Source: Branchinecta lynchi
Taxonomy: Eukaryota; Arthropoda; Branchiopoda; Anostraca; Branchinectidae
Assembly (NCBI GenBank): GCA_023053575.1
Contig: JAKZAP010000012.1
Coordinates: forward strand, 23,176,780-23,240,779
DNA: 64,000 bases
Reading direction: 5' to 3'
Numbering within the stretch: position 1 is the first letter of the stretch; the number at the start of each line of letters is the position of its first letter. Below are positions 1-11,030 of the stretch, in pieces. The translations under genes were made by a program, and so were the position numbers. The notes below the pieces were generated by a model. It was not told the origin of the DNA, made no database searches, and worked only from the letters and a program-made list of their open reading frames with translations.

Positions 1-261
1 CTAGAATGGTTTAGTTACGAGTCCATTACAAGGCATATTACACTATATATTTTAATTGCATACCATACGTTTATGAAGCAATGGTCCCATGTCCGATCTT
101 TCCTGCTTATAAGGAATGTTGCCACATTTATACACACTCTAAAGTTGTTGACATCGACGATGCGTTTGATGGTCGAGGCGAACTTAAAAATCTGTGCTTG
201 GGGACGTTTTGTCACGCGTACGTCTTGCCACGGGGACCTTTCGTCGGTAAGCTAGGCTGAC

Positions 262-480
262 CCCGATGAAAACTAGTCGTATGAAGTTGTACGAAAAAGT
301 AGCATGCAATACGAACTGATGCTACTACATGCTTCTGTGGATGTTACTGGATGTTACTACAGCAAGGCAGGATGCTACTGGATACTACTACCCCAGCCTC
401 GGGCACATTAAATAATAGTATTCTTTACTATTATACAAACTATCATACAACTACGCAGGCTATACATTTTTCAGCGATAC
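262..480 (-). mobile_element. MITE-1 copy A (shortened, inverted)
   Basis: A non-autonomous TIR element related to the copies at 4358, 5042 and 20874 but in the opposite orientation. The left end reads CCCGATGAAAA. The inside holds reverse complements of the family's TAGTAGTAT-rich core and of its segment GTAGCCTGCGTAGT. It is about 220 bp against about 305 bp in the other copies, so internal sequence is missing, and the right terminus is degraded. No coding capacity. Confidence 0.75.
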
Positions 481-1170
481 CGACCGACGGAAAAGTGATC
501 GGTATTTCTCAGTTGTCCGGAAGGAAAGTGTCATAACAGCGATCCGTCACACCAAAATCTATCAGAGGCAACCTGCGTCTGAAGACAGCCTGGAAGCAGC
601 CACCCGTAGAAGCAGAGCAAAATAACTCTCATAGAAGACTGGTGTCGATTGGTGGATCGCCTTGGTGCCTCTAGAGGCACATAAGGCTCATAAGTAAGAT
701 ACAGTCAGGGGCGTCGCAAGTGAATTTTCGTTGAGGGGGGGGGGGGGGGTGCAGAGTCAAGTTTTTACCGAATCTTTCAGAATTTTTGCAGAATCCTAGA
801 AACAGAGAATTCGAGCTGTAAATTATTGAACAGAAAGGATTACGTACAAAGAGAAACATTAAAGGCAATATGTTTAAATAGATAGATAAATTTATTAATT
901 GCGAAGCAGACCGAGGGCCATGGCAACACAAAATCACAAAGAAGTATCACCATACTAGAAGAAAACGCACAAAACAAAAGAAAGAAAAAGCTCATCCTTA
1001 ATCTTTCTCTTCTCTAATAACCATTTTCAACATTTGTTTGTTATTTCCCTAATCCAAAAATCTACTTCTATGTTCCGTCGCTGTCCTCAGGAATCGCCAC
1101 AATTTCTTAACCGTAGTAAAACATTCATTCCTAACAACTCAAATTAACCATTCTTCATCAAATTCACTCA
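481..1170. other. Intergenic, with a G-run and a retrotransposon 3' tail
   Basis: No gene is supported here. A run of about 15 G at 736-750 follows a GGGGCGTCGCAAG-like start, resembling other G-tract repeats in the window. From about 881, reading on the minus strand, the sequence looks like the 3' end of a non-LTR element. It has a (TATC)n tail next to an AATAAATTT-like stretch and a 'GCCATGGCC' segment also present near 13507. Confidence 0.4.
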
Positions 1171-1740
1171 CTTCAAGTTGGTACAAGGAAACCTATTTGG
1201 AAAGTCAGTCCTGAAGTTAAGAAGTCAAAAATCACGGCAAAATTTTGGCTAAAAATTTGGATTACTTGTGGACGCCCAGGGAATAGTACTGTCTTTAATC
1301 TAAAAGTTAAAACGAAGCGTGAATGCAAATCTTCACTTAAAAATGCTCGTTTGAATGGCTCCAACCACTACCGTGGTCTATTCAGTGGTTGCAAAAACCA
1401 GATTCAGCAGCACTTTGTGAACCTTCTGTTCTTCCCGTTACTTGTTCTTCCATCGAAATTGCTTTCCGAAAATTAAGAAGAACAGGTTCTACCGATTCTG
1501 ATGGCCTTGATGCCGATTTTTTCAAAATTGAGTGTCCAGCTTTAACACAACAGTTTCAGCTGTATTTCAAATTTGTTTATGCCAGGGTTTGGTTCCGAAT
1601 AGTTTCCTCTTGGGTACTATAACATCGGTGATTAAGCGAGGGAAAGACGCGGACCTTTGCAAAAGCTATCGGCCAATTACAGTTTCTTGTACCATAAGCA
1701 AAATCCTGGAATACGTCCTTCTTCCAGAACTAGTTGATTA

Positions 1741-2181
1741 GATTCAGATAGATTCAGATTCAGATTCAGATATTAGATTCAGATATTTTTTTACTTCACC
1801 AAAAACTTTCACCATTGTACAAAAAAACTCAACAACCACATAAAAGACAAAAGTCCTGCGGGTGGCTGTATCTTCTAACCACCTTTTAACTTGAAATTAT
1901 TCAATAAATAATGACATAAAAACTAACCTAATGTATTTTCAAAGAAAGAAAAGAAAAAAGAGGTAAAGAAAGAGAGAGAGAAAAAAAGAATATAGGAAAG
2001 AAAAATGATTTCCTCGTCACACCCTACCCACCACCCCCCATCTCACCTCCCCCCACCCCACCTCTTCACTCTCCGCCTCCCTACACCCCCTTCCAACAAC
2101 CCCCAAAATTCAACCACCTTTTTCAATTACCTTTTTCAATTAAAAATTTCTTCAGCTTTCTTTTAAACAAAATTAAGTTAG
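1741..2181 (-). mobile_element. Retrotransposon 3'-end insertion inside family A
   Basis: Comparison with the uninterrupted copy shows that sequence ending near 1738 and sequence restarting near 2182 are neighbours at about 42140. The extra ~440 bp begins with a GATTCA-type hexamer array. Read on the minus strand this is a microsatellite tail behind a T/A-rich 3' UTR, so it is probably a short 5'-truncated non-LTR copy in reverse orientation. The centre (2020-2110) is strongly CCCC/CACC-rich. No ORF. Confidence 0.6.
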
Positions 2182-2817
2182 AAAAATGTAGCTTTGGTTC
2201 AATGCAGTTTGGATCCCGTTAGAGCGCCAGTTGTGCGCACGCTCATAACATATTGACAAAAGTGATGAAACAGGCTATCCACGACAAGTCTTCTATACAT
2301 ATATGTTCTATAGATATAGCTGGTGCTTTTGACAATATAACGCTTTCTCAGGCCCTATTTTCTCTCATTACTTCTGGCGTGAATCTGTATGTTGTCTATC
2401 TGTTAAAATTTTGGTATCGTCATTCTTCAGTAAGGTTCAGATGGCAAGGTAGCTTGTCAGAGATTATTTCTGTTCGCCAAGGGGGAGTCTTACCTCCCTA
2501 CATCTTGAAATCGGCCATATCTTCTTGTCTCGATTCTTTGCATCCTGCTTACTTCTATAAAGACTATGCCTTCAGCTACATAGCCTACGCGGATGACTTG
2601 CTCTTAGTAAGCCGTAGCCGATCCACATTCACAAAAAATGTAAGTAAGCTGTCGTCGGAACTTCTCAAAATTGGCCTTGAAGTTAACCTGTCAAAATGTG
2701 AGTGCCTGCATTTCAACCCTTCGTCAAATTGTTCGAGTGCATGTAAAGCTTCTATATCTCTTGGATCGTTCATCGCCAAACAGACTCTCTACGGTGGCTC
2801 GGCATAACATTCAAATC

Positions 2818-3039
2818 TTTATTGATTTGAAAACTGCACGATTTTCCACTAGCTAGCCTGGTATAATCATGTTACTCAAGTTTGTTCTTGTTGTGGTTAT
2901 TTTTTGTTATCGCAGCTTAATTTTGTATCGTAGTGTTGTGTAATTCTCTTTTCTTTTTCTTTTGTTTCTTTACCAACTCCTCCGACCATTTACATTGCAT
3001 TTGTATGGAGGGTTTAAATAAAATTATTATTATTATTAT
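2818..3039 (+). mobile_element. Short non-LTR 3'-end insertion with (ATT)n tail
   Basis: Absent from the matching position (about 42783) of the other family A copy. It ends GGGTTTAAATAAA followed by (ATT)n at 3018-3039, as expected for the 3' end of a non-LTR element. TTATTG-like sequence flanks both sides, a possible target duplication. No coding capacity. Confidence 0.6.
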
Positions 3040-3334
3040 TGTCAAAGTTTCGCTCTTCGGTTGTTCAAGAATTTTATAAGTCGATCCGTAGCGCCTATGG
3101 GCGCATCTTCCACAACCGGGGGCGCTATAATCGTAAAGCTTTGGGAAATTTGTACAGCACCTTCTGCGCTCCTTCTATACTATTTCGTTCTGGCGTCACA
3201 CATGTTCTGCGAAAGAAGGAGATTAAAAAGATGAGATCATGTTATTTTAAATATGCAAAGCACCTGCTCCTCTTGTCGAAATTATGTCATAACTATACAT
3301 TGACGGAGAAAATTCAGAATTCAAGATGCAAGTG

Positions 3335-3960
3335 TTACCCTGGATCCGGATCCGGATTGGATCCGGGCACTGTGGGGGGAGTTGGAGGGGGGAGGTCGGA
3401 ATCCCGGTGATCGTGAGTTAAAGTACTTCCAGATGTGCTAGGACGATGGAATTTGGCTGGAACATTAAAGATTCGACAAGATTGGCTTAGAAATTGCCGC
3501 ACTTCCCAGATCAGACTATTCCTTAAAGTACCAATCCCGATTGCAAAGTAAGAAAAATAGTTTTGAGAAAATATACATTTTGCTTCCAAATGAAGTTCTG
3601 GCTCCCTTAAAGTGCGCATCTTAAACACAAAGTCCAAAAGTAATTTTGATCAATTCAGCCCGTGATCATTTGTGCCACAAGGGTTTTCCTTAAAAATTCA
3701 TTTCTAGCACCCTTAAAGTGCGCATCTTAACCGAAAAGTGAAAACAAATACTTTTTACCAAACTATTTGTATTAATGATTCCCAAGGGCCTGTTATCGTT
3801 TTTGCCTCAAGGCATCTCAAGGGTCCTGCTTAGAAATGATCAGAACAAACCCACGAAAAGGCAAGTCCTATGAACCAGGCTTGCAAGTCCCATATGAGCT
3901 TCCAGCTCTTGTTTTTATACCACTACCCTTAAGAAAAGGGTAACTATCGGTCATCACTTT
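3335..3960 (+). repeat. R-repeat copy (G-tract repeat)
   Basis: One unit of a dispersed family found also at 6.3-7.4, 12.3-14.0, 24.5-24.8, 25.4-25.7, 29.6-29.8 and 30.2-33.3 kb. It has a G-tract (GGGGGGAGTTGGAGGGGGG), then GTACTTCCAGATGTGCTAGG, then AAAGTGCGCATCTTAA. It ends in the hairpin-like CATATGAGCTTCCAGCTCTTG at about 3892-3912. Non-coding. Confidence 0.7.
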
Positions 3961-3999
3961 GGTTAGTGGCCATATCTGCTGTTATTTCCCGCTGCGTCT

Positions 4000-5041
4000 A
4001 AATGGGCTTCTGTTGTTTTTTGAATGAGTGTTCCTTTTTATTTGTAAAAAAAAGAAAAAATATAGATGTAAATAACGTCTATTTCTATGTTAAAGTCTTC
4101 ATCAGAGATGCTCCTCTAGTTGTTCAGAATAGCATACAGCTGTATGCAGACGACTCAAAGCTTTTCGGCCCGTCAACTATAGAAACCCAACGTGCACTTT
4201 TCAGAAAGACTTGGATAGTTTGTGCTCCTGGACGTCACGATGGCTGCTGGAATTTTAATTTCCAGATTTTCAAATTTGAGAGATCCAAATTTTAATTCCA
4301 GCAAGTGCCGAGTACTGCATCTGAACACACGCACGGCAACCACGTCATACATCCTGACCCCGATGAGAAATTTGTAGCCTGCGTAGTAGTATGGTAGCAG
4401 TACGAAAACGTTGCATGTAATACTATGTAATAGCAAAGAATACTATCATTTAATGCGCCTCGGACTGGTCCAATCTTATGTAGTAGTATCCAGTAGCATC
4501 CTGTCTTGCCGTAGTGGCATCCGGTCTTGCTAATAGTAGCATATAGTAGTATGCAGTAACACGGTAGCCTTGAAGTACAAGCATGTAGTAGCATCGTTAG
4601 TACTGCATGCAACTTTTTCGTACTACTTCATACTACTATTTTGAGATAAACTTTTCATCGGGACTGACAGCAGCGGAAACCAAACTCCAGTCCAGGAAGC
4701 CAATGACAGACAAATGAAGTTTCACACCTATTCGAGACAGCAAGCAGCAAAAGGGAAAATAATACTAGGAATCGTAAAGAAGACGATAAGTAGCCGCCGT
4801 CACAAGATTTTAAAAAAGCTATATGTGGCGTTAGTTCGACCCAATTTGTAATTAGGGACAATAGCATCCAAATAAGAGCAACGAAAATGATCAGCAAACT
4901 AAAGGACCTCCCCTACGAAGAGCGCTTTGAAAATCTCAACCTGCCACCGCTGATTTTTCGGTGACGACGAGGGGATGTGATCTTTGCCCGTAATTTGTTC
5001 ACCAGTAGCTGTGAACAACTGCTCGTAAAAACACCTCCAGT
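4000..5041 (+). pseudogene. CR1-like reverse transcriptase fragment, split by MITE-1 copy B
   Basis: The upstream part (to 4357) encodes an RT palm piece with LYADDSKLFGP at about 4138 and KCRVLHLNTRT at about 4305. The downstream part (4663-5041) encodes the thumb/C-terminal piece, with RATKM-like and LPYEERFENLNLP motifs near 4880-4940 and RRRRGDVIFARN after it. Deleting the MITE rejoins the reading frame in the order expected of the family (YILT then DSSGN). In-frame stops and indels remain. Only the C-terminal half of ORF2 is present. Confidence 0.75.
4358..4662 (+). mobile_element. MITE-1 copy B
   Basis: 305 bp non-autonomous element with terminal inverted repeats CCCGATGA.AAATTT / AAA.TTTTCATCGGG. 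It is inserted in an RT coding fragment. Comparison with the expected reading frame across the site suggests a 2 bp duplication (AC). The body is made of TAGTAGTAT/AGTAGCATCC-type motifs. No ORF of its own. Confidence 0.85.
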
Positions 5042-5346
5042 CCCGATGAAAAAATTTGTAGCCTGCGTAGTAGTATGGTAGTAGTACGAAAACGTTGGAT
5101 GTAATGCTATGTAATAGCAAAGAATACTATCATTTACTGTGCGTAAGACTGGTCCAATCTTATGTAGTAGTATCCAGTTTCATCCTGTCCTGCCATAGTA
5201 GCATCCAGTCTTGCTAATAGTAGCATATAGTACAATGCAGTAACACGGTAGCCTTGAAGTAGAAGCATGTAGTAGCATCGTTAGTATTGCATGCTACTTT
5301 TTCGTACTACTTCATAGTACTAGTTTGAGATAAATTTTTCATCGGG
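5042..5346 (+). mobile_element. MITE-1 copy C
   Basis: 305 bp, same family and orientation as copy B, with the best-preserved ends: CCCGATGAAAAAATTT at the left and AAATTTTTCATCGGG at the right. Flanks end and begin with GT, again fitting a 2 bp target duplication. Non-coding. Confidence 0.85.
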
Positions 5347-6270
5347 GTGGGACGTGAGGGCACTCACAGAAACCGAAGCAATACGTCTTTCATAAAATCC
5401 AATGACGAATTGCCGCCAGACGCGCAGGGGAACAATAGCAGTCACACGTGAGATCTTGGTATAAGTTATCTGAAGGGTTAATACGCGATTAGGCTTTCGC
5501 TTCATATCAAGTCTCGTATTAGCCCCGTGGAAAAGTCAGCCAGCACTCAGCATCTTAAACAGTTTTAAACATGGCTAAGCCTAAGAGGAATTGAAGATAG
5601 TGAAACAAACCTGGACAAACGTACACCAAGAAGTAACGTGTTATTGTTTTCTTTACGATTGCACACCCAGCGGCCATAAAAGAACTAATCTGAGAGGAAT
5701 TTTATAAGGGGCGTATCTGTTAGCAAGAACCGGGAGCTGTACAATTTCTTTGCAAACCGGGTAGTCCCGTTGTGGGACACCCTAAGCGAGGAGACGGTGA
5801 CGGCGGGAACAGTAGATTCTTTAAGAGAAGGGTAGACTGCGATACTCTTGATGACTATCTCTCCTTGCCGATGCAAAATCTCCGGCCTCCCCGGGTACCT
5901 AGCGGAAGAACGGCAGAAGTGGTGTCAGACCTGCTCCGAAAGATCGCCCTGTTTGGTTGACACAGGATTTGAGTGGTTGATTTTGAGTCGTTACGGAGAC
6001 GCTTACTCCTTCTTCTTAGGGATCAATGGCGTGTTTTGGACTTAGTCATATAGAGTATTAGAAAGACGTGACCTGTAAAACAAACCACAGGGATCCACTG
6101 TCAACTTCTAGATGAGAAGCACCGGCGACGTCAATAGGCTACATAGCCTTGTCACTAGCAAGTGCGATTTTAGGTATGTATTTGAGACTGTGGCGTCGAA
6201 CATTGTGCTATCTTTCTCACATATTTTGTTTTATGTGTGTTGTCCACATACGTACAAACTGACTTAAGTA
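5347..6270. other. Region without a recognised gene
   Basis: No ORF here resembles a known family and no repeat boundary stands out. The longest open stretches are about 65 codons on either strand and overlap each other. Base composition is ordinary. A single TGGAGACTGTGGTGTCGAACAT-like segment near 6185 recurs near 14145, so at least that part is dispersed repeat. Confidence 0.4.
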
Positions 6271-7460
6271 TGTTGTGCATAGATGATTAGGCTCCCGGCC
6301 AGATTTTGTCCACTCCTGGTAAAACAAGAGCTGGAAGCTCATATGGCACTTGCTAGGCTGGGTCTGATGGAAGTGATGGTCAAAAGTTTCATCCTGGTCG
6401 CTCCACTCTATGCGTGTCACAAGATGACCGGTTCTCCCTCCGACCCCCCCCCCCCCCCCCAGATCATCGGATCCGGTCCGGACTTGATATGGGACATGCT
6501 TAGCCATGATTCTTTCAAGATATCAAGTTTCCCGATTTTCTATTTTCCCGATTCTGCCGTCTCCCCTCCCCCCACGATAGTCAGATCGGGCAAGTGACTG
6601 TTTCTAAGTCAATCTGGTCGGGTCCCTGAGATGCCTGCCAAGTTTTATCGTCCTAGCCCACCTGGAAGTATATTAACTACGAATCGTCGGAATTCTGGAA
6701 CCCCCCTCCACCTCCCTTGTTCTTCGCACCAAGTTTCATCCTGATCTCTCCACTCCGAGAGTTTCACACGATTTCCGGTTCTCCCCTCCGACTCACCCCA
6801 GATTCGTTGGATCCGGCCCGGACTTGAAATGAGACGTCTAAGACACGAGATCTTTCCAGATATCAAGTTTTATTAAGATCCAATCACCCGTCCGAAAGTT
6901 ATGCATGTCCCTATTTTCCGGATTCCGTCACCTACCCCGATGTTCGGATCGGGCAAGTGATTATTTCCAAGCTAGTTTGATCGGGTCCCTGATATGCCTG
7001 CCAAGTTTTGTCGTCCTAGCCCACCTGAAAGTACATTAACTACGGATCGACGGAATTCCGGACCCCCTCCTATTCCCCCCACAGCGTCCGAATCCAGTCC
7101 AGTTCTGTCAATGATGTATCTAGAGCTTGTGCTTGTTCTTACCACCAAGTTTCACACGATTTCCGGTTCCCCTCTCCTACTCCCCCCAGATTCATCGAAT
7201 CCGGTCCGGACTCGAAATGGGACATCTGAGACACGAGATCTTTCCAGATATTAATTTTCATTAGGATCCGATCACCCGTTCGAAAGTTATGAATGTCCCT
7301 ATTTTCCGGATTCCACCCCCTCCCCCTCCCCCCGCGATGTTCGGATCAGACAAGTGACTATTTCATTGTCCTAGCATATCTGGAAGTACCGTAACTCGCA
7401 AACACCGGACTAACTTGGCCGGAAGGCAAGTGCCATAAAACACTGGGAAAGTTCTCAATT
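6271..7460 (-). repeat. R-repeat block, about three degenerate units in reverse orientation
   Basis: Begins with the reverse hairpin end GAGCTGGAAGCTCATATGG near 6330. The phrase GGGTCCCTGAGATGCCTGCC (6618) recurs as GGGTCCCTGATATGCCTGCC (6981). A related CTAGCATATCTGGAAGTACC follows near 7370. Spacing is about 360-390 bp. Each unit has a C-tract (e.g. about 6446-6460). Non-coding; ORFs through it arise from the tracts. Confidence 0.7.
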
Positions 7461-7917
7461 TTCAGATGGCTCGTCTCCGATCATCTGTCCGAAGCGTTAA
7501 TTTAGGGCGGAGTACGCAGATTTTTGTATGGCACTTGATCTTACTTAAGTGCCATATAGCGAGGGTAAACATCCAAGACAATCCGATAACTGGGAGGGGA
7601 TTGGAAGGGGACATCCCAAATCTCTTGAAACACTTTTTTAGTTTTTGTCAAACCCCTAGTATAGCTCTGCTTTTGCTTTGCTTTGCTTTATTTGTAAACA
7701 CGAAAATAGATCAACAGACGAATCCCGGAACTGCCAACATGTCAAAGGCTCTAAAACGGCCAGTTCAGGAACTCAAACAAATTAATACCTCTAAAGAAGA
7801 CAGATTTCGTATCTTACGAAAATCAGTTGTGAGTTGTGACAACCCTATCCGCGTCTGACGCGACAACAAATCCATATTTAAAAGAGAACAAGAAAACAAA
7901 GTAAATAACACTAACTT
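7461..7917. other. Unassigned segment between R repeats and the PWWP retrotransposon
   Basis: Contains an open frame of about 130 codons on the + strand (7466-7858) with no recognisable domain. It includes AAGTGCCATATAGCG, an R-repeat end motif, near 7546. The open frame is probably fortuitous. The 3' UTR of the minus-strand retrotransposon may reach into the right part of this interval. Confidence 0.35.
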
Positions 7918-10900
7918 TCAAGAATCAAGAAGATGTTTTTTCATCTTTTTCTGGAAAGCGCTCAAAGACACTGGTTCTTTTACAGAGCACGGCAAGACGT
8001 TCCATATTTCTACGCCAACATGTCGTAACGAAAGAGCTCCTCGACGAGTATGGCGTATTTCTGACGGGAGTATATTTCTCTGAGAAGAAGTAGTTAGGTA
8101 TGAATGGTACTCCGAGGTCACATGAAACATATTTAGTTCTCTTATTCCTAACGGTGCTAGTTTTGTTTATTTATTTATTTATGACCCGCTTTTTGCGTAA
8201 CAGCGGAGTATGACTCATGACATTTTGTAAACATTCAAAACGTTAGCAAGACGAAATGATTCAGTTGTTGAATATTTATTTAAGAATAATGTTTTTATCG
8301 CACGGTTTTAAATTACTTGGATTTTGTGTATGTTATATTTAAATGAATTGGAGCAGAGAGAACATCCATACTCCAGATATGATGAAATAAGGGTGTAGTA
8401 TAAAGTTTTGAGCGCTTGTTGTGGAATAAAGTGTTTTAATCTGCTCAGAACACCTGCTCCACGTGACATTTTAATAGAAAGAGCTCTCACATGTCATCAT
8501 TCCCAAATGCTTGAAACTTGTTACCCTTTCAATGACCACATCCCCGAACGAAAGTATCTTATTCGTTTCAAAGTGCTGCAAATTTGAGAAAATCATGTAT
8601 TTTGTTTTCGAGATGTTTAATGAGAGATGATTTTTCCGCAAATATTCAGACAAACTAGACAGAGCCGCCTCCATCATAGCAAACAATCCATCTACTGTAT
8701 ACGATTTGAACAGCATTACTGTGTCGTCGGCATGTGTTATAAGTATGCAATTAGTAACAAATTCTTTTATTTCGGAAACATAAATCAGGAAAAGTAGTGG
8801 CCCTAGGATCGAGCCTTGAGGTACACCGCATGTTATTTTTCTTTCTGGTGATGTCGATGATCTGACTAATACAACCTGCGTCCTGTCTTCGAGGTATGAC
8901 TTTATCCATTTCACCATCCAAACCGGGAAATGCATTTTTTTCAATTTTTAAAGAAGTACCTCGTGGTTCACCGTGTCAAAAGCTTTTGACAGGTCCACAA
9001 AAATGGCCGACGTCAGGAATCCAAAATCCAGAAATTCCCTAATCCTTATAATAAGGTGGGAAATCGCATGTATAGTTGAATGATTTTTTCGAAAACCATA
9101 TTGACTAGATGGTAAAATTCCATTTTCATTTATGAATCTTGACATTTTCTCAAGCATGATTTTTTCAAAAAGCTTAGAAAGTACCGGTAAAATTGAAATA
9201 GGTCTATAATTATTAATTTGGCTTTTATCTCCATTCTTATATAAAGGTATGAGACGACTTTTTTTCAGTTGTTTTGGGACAATTCCCTTTTCAAATGAAA
9301 TGTTTAACAAGAAAAGAAAAACATGACCGATAACAGGATGCTCATAATGCTCATCGTCTCGACTAAATTCGGAATTTTCTATTTTGGGTGCACGAATATT
9401 TGGAGGTTCACTGATCCTATCGCAATTGTTAAATTGACGGGATAAACTTGATCCGATTTCCGAAAAATAAGTGCAAAATCCATTAGCAATTTCCGCATCA
9501 TCTTTTAGCAAATCTCCATTCGGCGAGGTGATTACATTCGGGATTTCTTCTTTTTGCTTTTTTTTTGTGGGGTGAAAGAATTCCATTTATTATTTTTCAC
9601 GTTGCTCGTGCGTCGTTCTTATTTAATTTAAATGCAGATAAATAATATTTTCTTTTTGATTCTCGTTTCTTTTTATTCACCGTTGCTCGGTATTACTTTG
9701 AAGAGTTCATCGCCTGCAGGAGAAGGGTATTTTATTTTTCTAATGTACAGGCTATTTCTCAATTTTACCATATGTTTTATCTCAGCATTAAACCAAGCTG
9801 GTTCCTGCCGGATGGGTTTTAAAGAATCGTTTGGTTTCGCAACACAATATGAATTGAGGCCTTTAATCTTTTCCATAAACAATGAATATGCATTTTCTAC
9901 ATCATCCATTATCAAAACCGGTTCCCAATCTACGGTCGAAAGAAATGTTTTTAGTTTCTCACAATTTTTAGCACAAAAATTGAACACATTTCCATGAGGA
10001 TTACGGCTTCTTACATTCGAAATCCGGCTATTATCACACTTCTGCTCATGCAGTCTTATCACAGCATAATTCAAAAAATGGTCTGATCCTGAGGAAACAA
10101 GTACTCCCGAAAAACTTAATCGCTCATACCATGTCTGTGGCAAAAATATATTGTCGATTAATGTGGCACTCAGCGGAGCTACACGTGTTGGGATAGTAAT
10201 CGACGGTAAAAAATCGGCTGATAACATAGCCGTCAAAAACTCCGTGTTTCCTGTACTACGTAAATCTAGCAAGTTGAAATTAAAATCACCAACGATAACA
10301 GACGGCATTACCTTAAATTACCTTAAATTGCAGCTTGGAGCAAAATAAGGATTTCTCCTGTAGATTTGCTCCGTAGTTGACTCCGGTAAAGGATCCTAAC
10401 TTACTACATAAATTCTCGAGAGATTATAATGACTCTGCTACCGGGGAACTTGGGGGTCTGTATACAACTGCAAGTAATAGCTCAGAACTGTCTTTACTCA
10501 ATCGCATGACAAGCGATTCAAATAGCCCTTCACGCCAAACAGACACCTCATTTAACACTGACACAGAAAAATCACTTCGTATATTGGCCCCTAGGCCACC
10601 TTTTCGTATGCTAGAGCGTTTACGGAAGTGGAAAGAGTGTCCTTGAATTTCGAAGAAAGATATAGGAGACACCTCAGTTAGAAAAGTCTCTTTCAGACTT
10701 ATTACATCAAAATACAAGTTTGACTGGGATAATGTAGTGCTCAGACTGTCCATAGCCGTTTCTGGTCCTTGAACATTGTAATTGGCAATTGCTAGCAAAT
10801 TAGGTTGATCAGTAAGAGGAATATCATTCGCTTCTACATACTTAGTTTCTTGCGGTTTAACACTCAAATGTGAATGCTCATTTTGATCATAAACCTCACT

Positions 10901-11012
10901 GCAGAAACTAGGAATATTCAGGCTCGATAAATCGACAAATTGTGACTCTAGTTGTCTAAGTCTATCGAGATGAAATGAAGCACCGTGTTCGTATGAAAAA
11001 TAAATTAGTCAA
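7918..11012 (-). pseudogene. Non-LTR retrotransposon ORF2 (endonuclease + reverse transcriptase), PWWP element
   Basis: Reading right to left: an apurinic-type endonuclease (IANYNVQG near 10790, VYRPPSSP near 10450, VGDFNFNLLDL near 10290). Then comes RT with IPLYKNGDKSQINNYRPISILP near 9230, QYGFRKNHSTIHA near 9090, FVDLSKAFDTVNH near 8980 and GVPQGSILGPLLFLIYV near 8810. The catalytic box is THADDT near 8735 (HADD instead of YADD). A C-terminal tail with RGALSLRHVGVEIWNVLP lies near 8030. The motif set is CR1/jockey-like. At least five frame breaks (around 10420, 10308, 9670, 8945 and 8480) make it inactive. An A/T-rich stretch at 8160-8285 interrupts the tail. The frame stays open upstream of 10867 to about 11012. 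Confidence 0.85.
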
Positions 11013-11030
11013 GAGAATACCAGTTTTCCT

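Larger units (their letters stand above)
1180..3330 (+). pseudogene. Non-LTR retrotransposon family A, 5'-truncated and broken copy
   Basis: This is the endonuclease-to-RT part of the same family as 39360-43259, and long stretches match that copy nearly base for base. RT hallmarks are visible: DADFFK at ~1510, SYRPITVSC at ~1665, SIDIAGAFDNI at ~2310 and AYADDLLLVS at ~2584 (the catalytic YADD is kept). Relative to the 41-43 kb copy it has lost about 100 bp near 1350. Two later insertions split it (about 1741-2181 and 2818-3039). The reading frame is broken several times, so it is dead. The 3' part (3040-3330) continues to the family's terminal region and then meets R-repeat sequence. Confidence 0.85.

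Noticed and set aside
671..937. 88-codon minus-strand ORF
   Set aside because: It runs through the G-tract (giving a proline run) and a retrotransposon tail. Not a gene.
7466..7858. 130-codon ORF as a gene
   Set aside because: No domain, R-repeat phrases inside it, and no splice or promoter signal. Probably chance.
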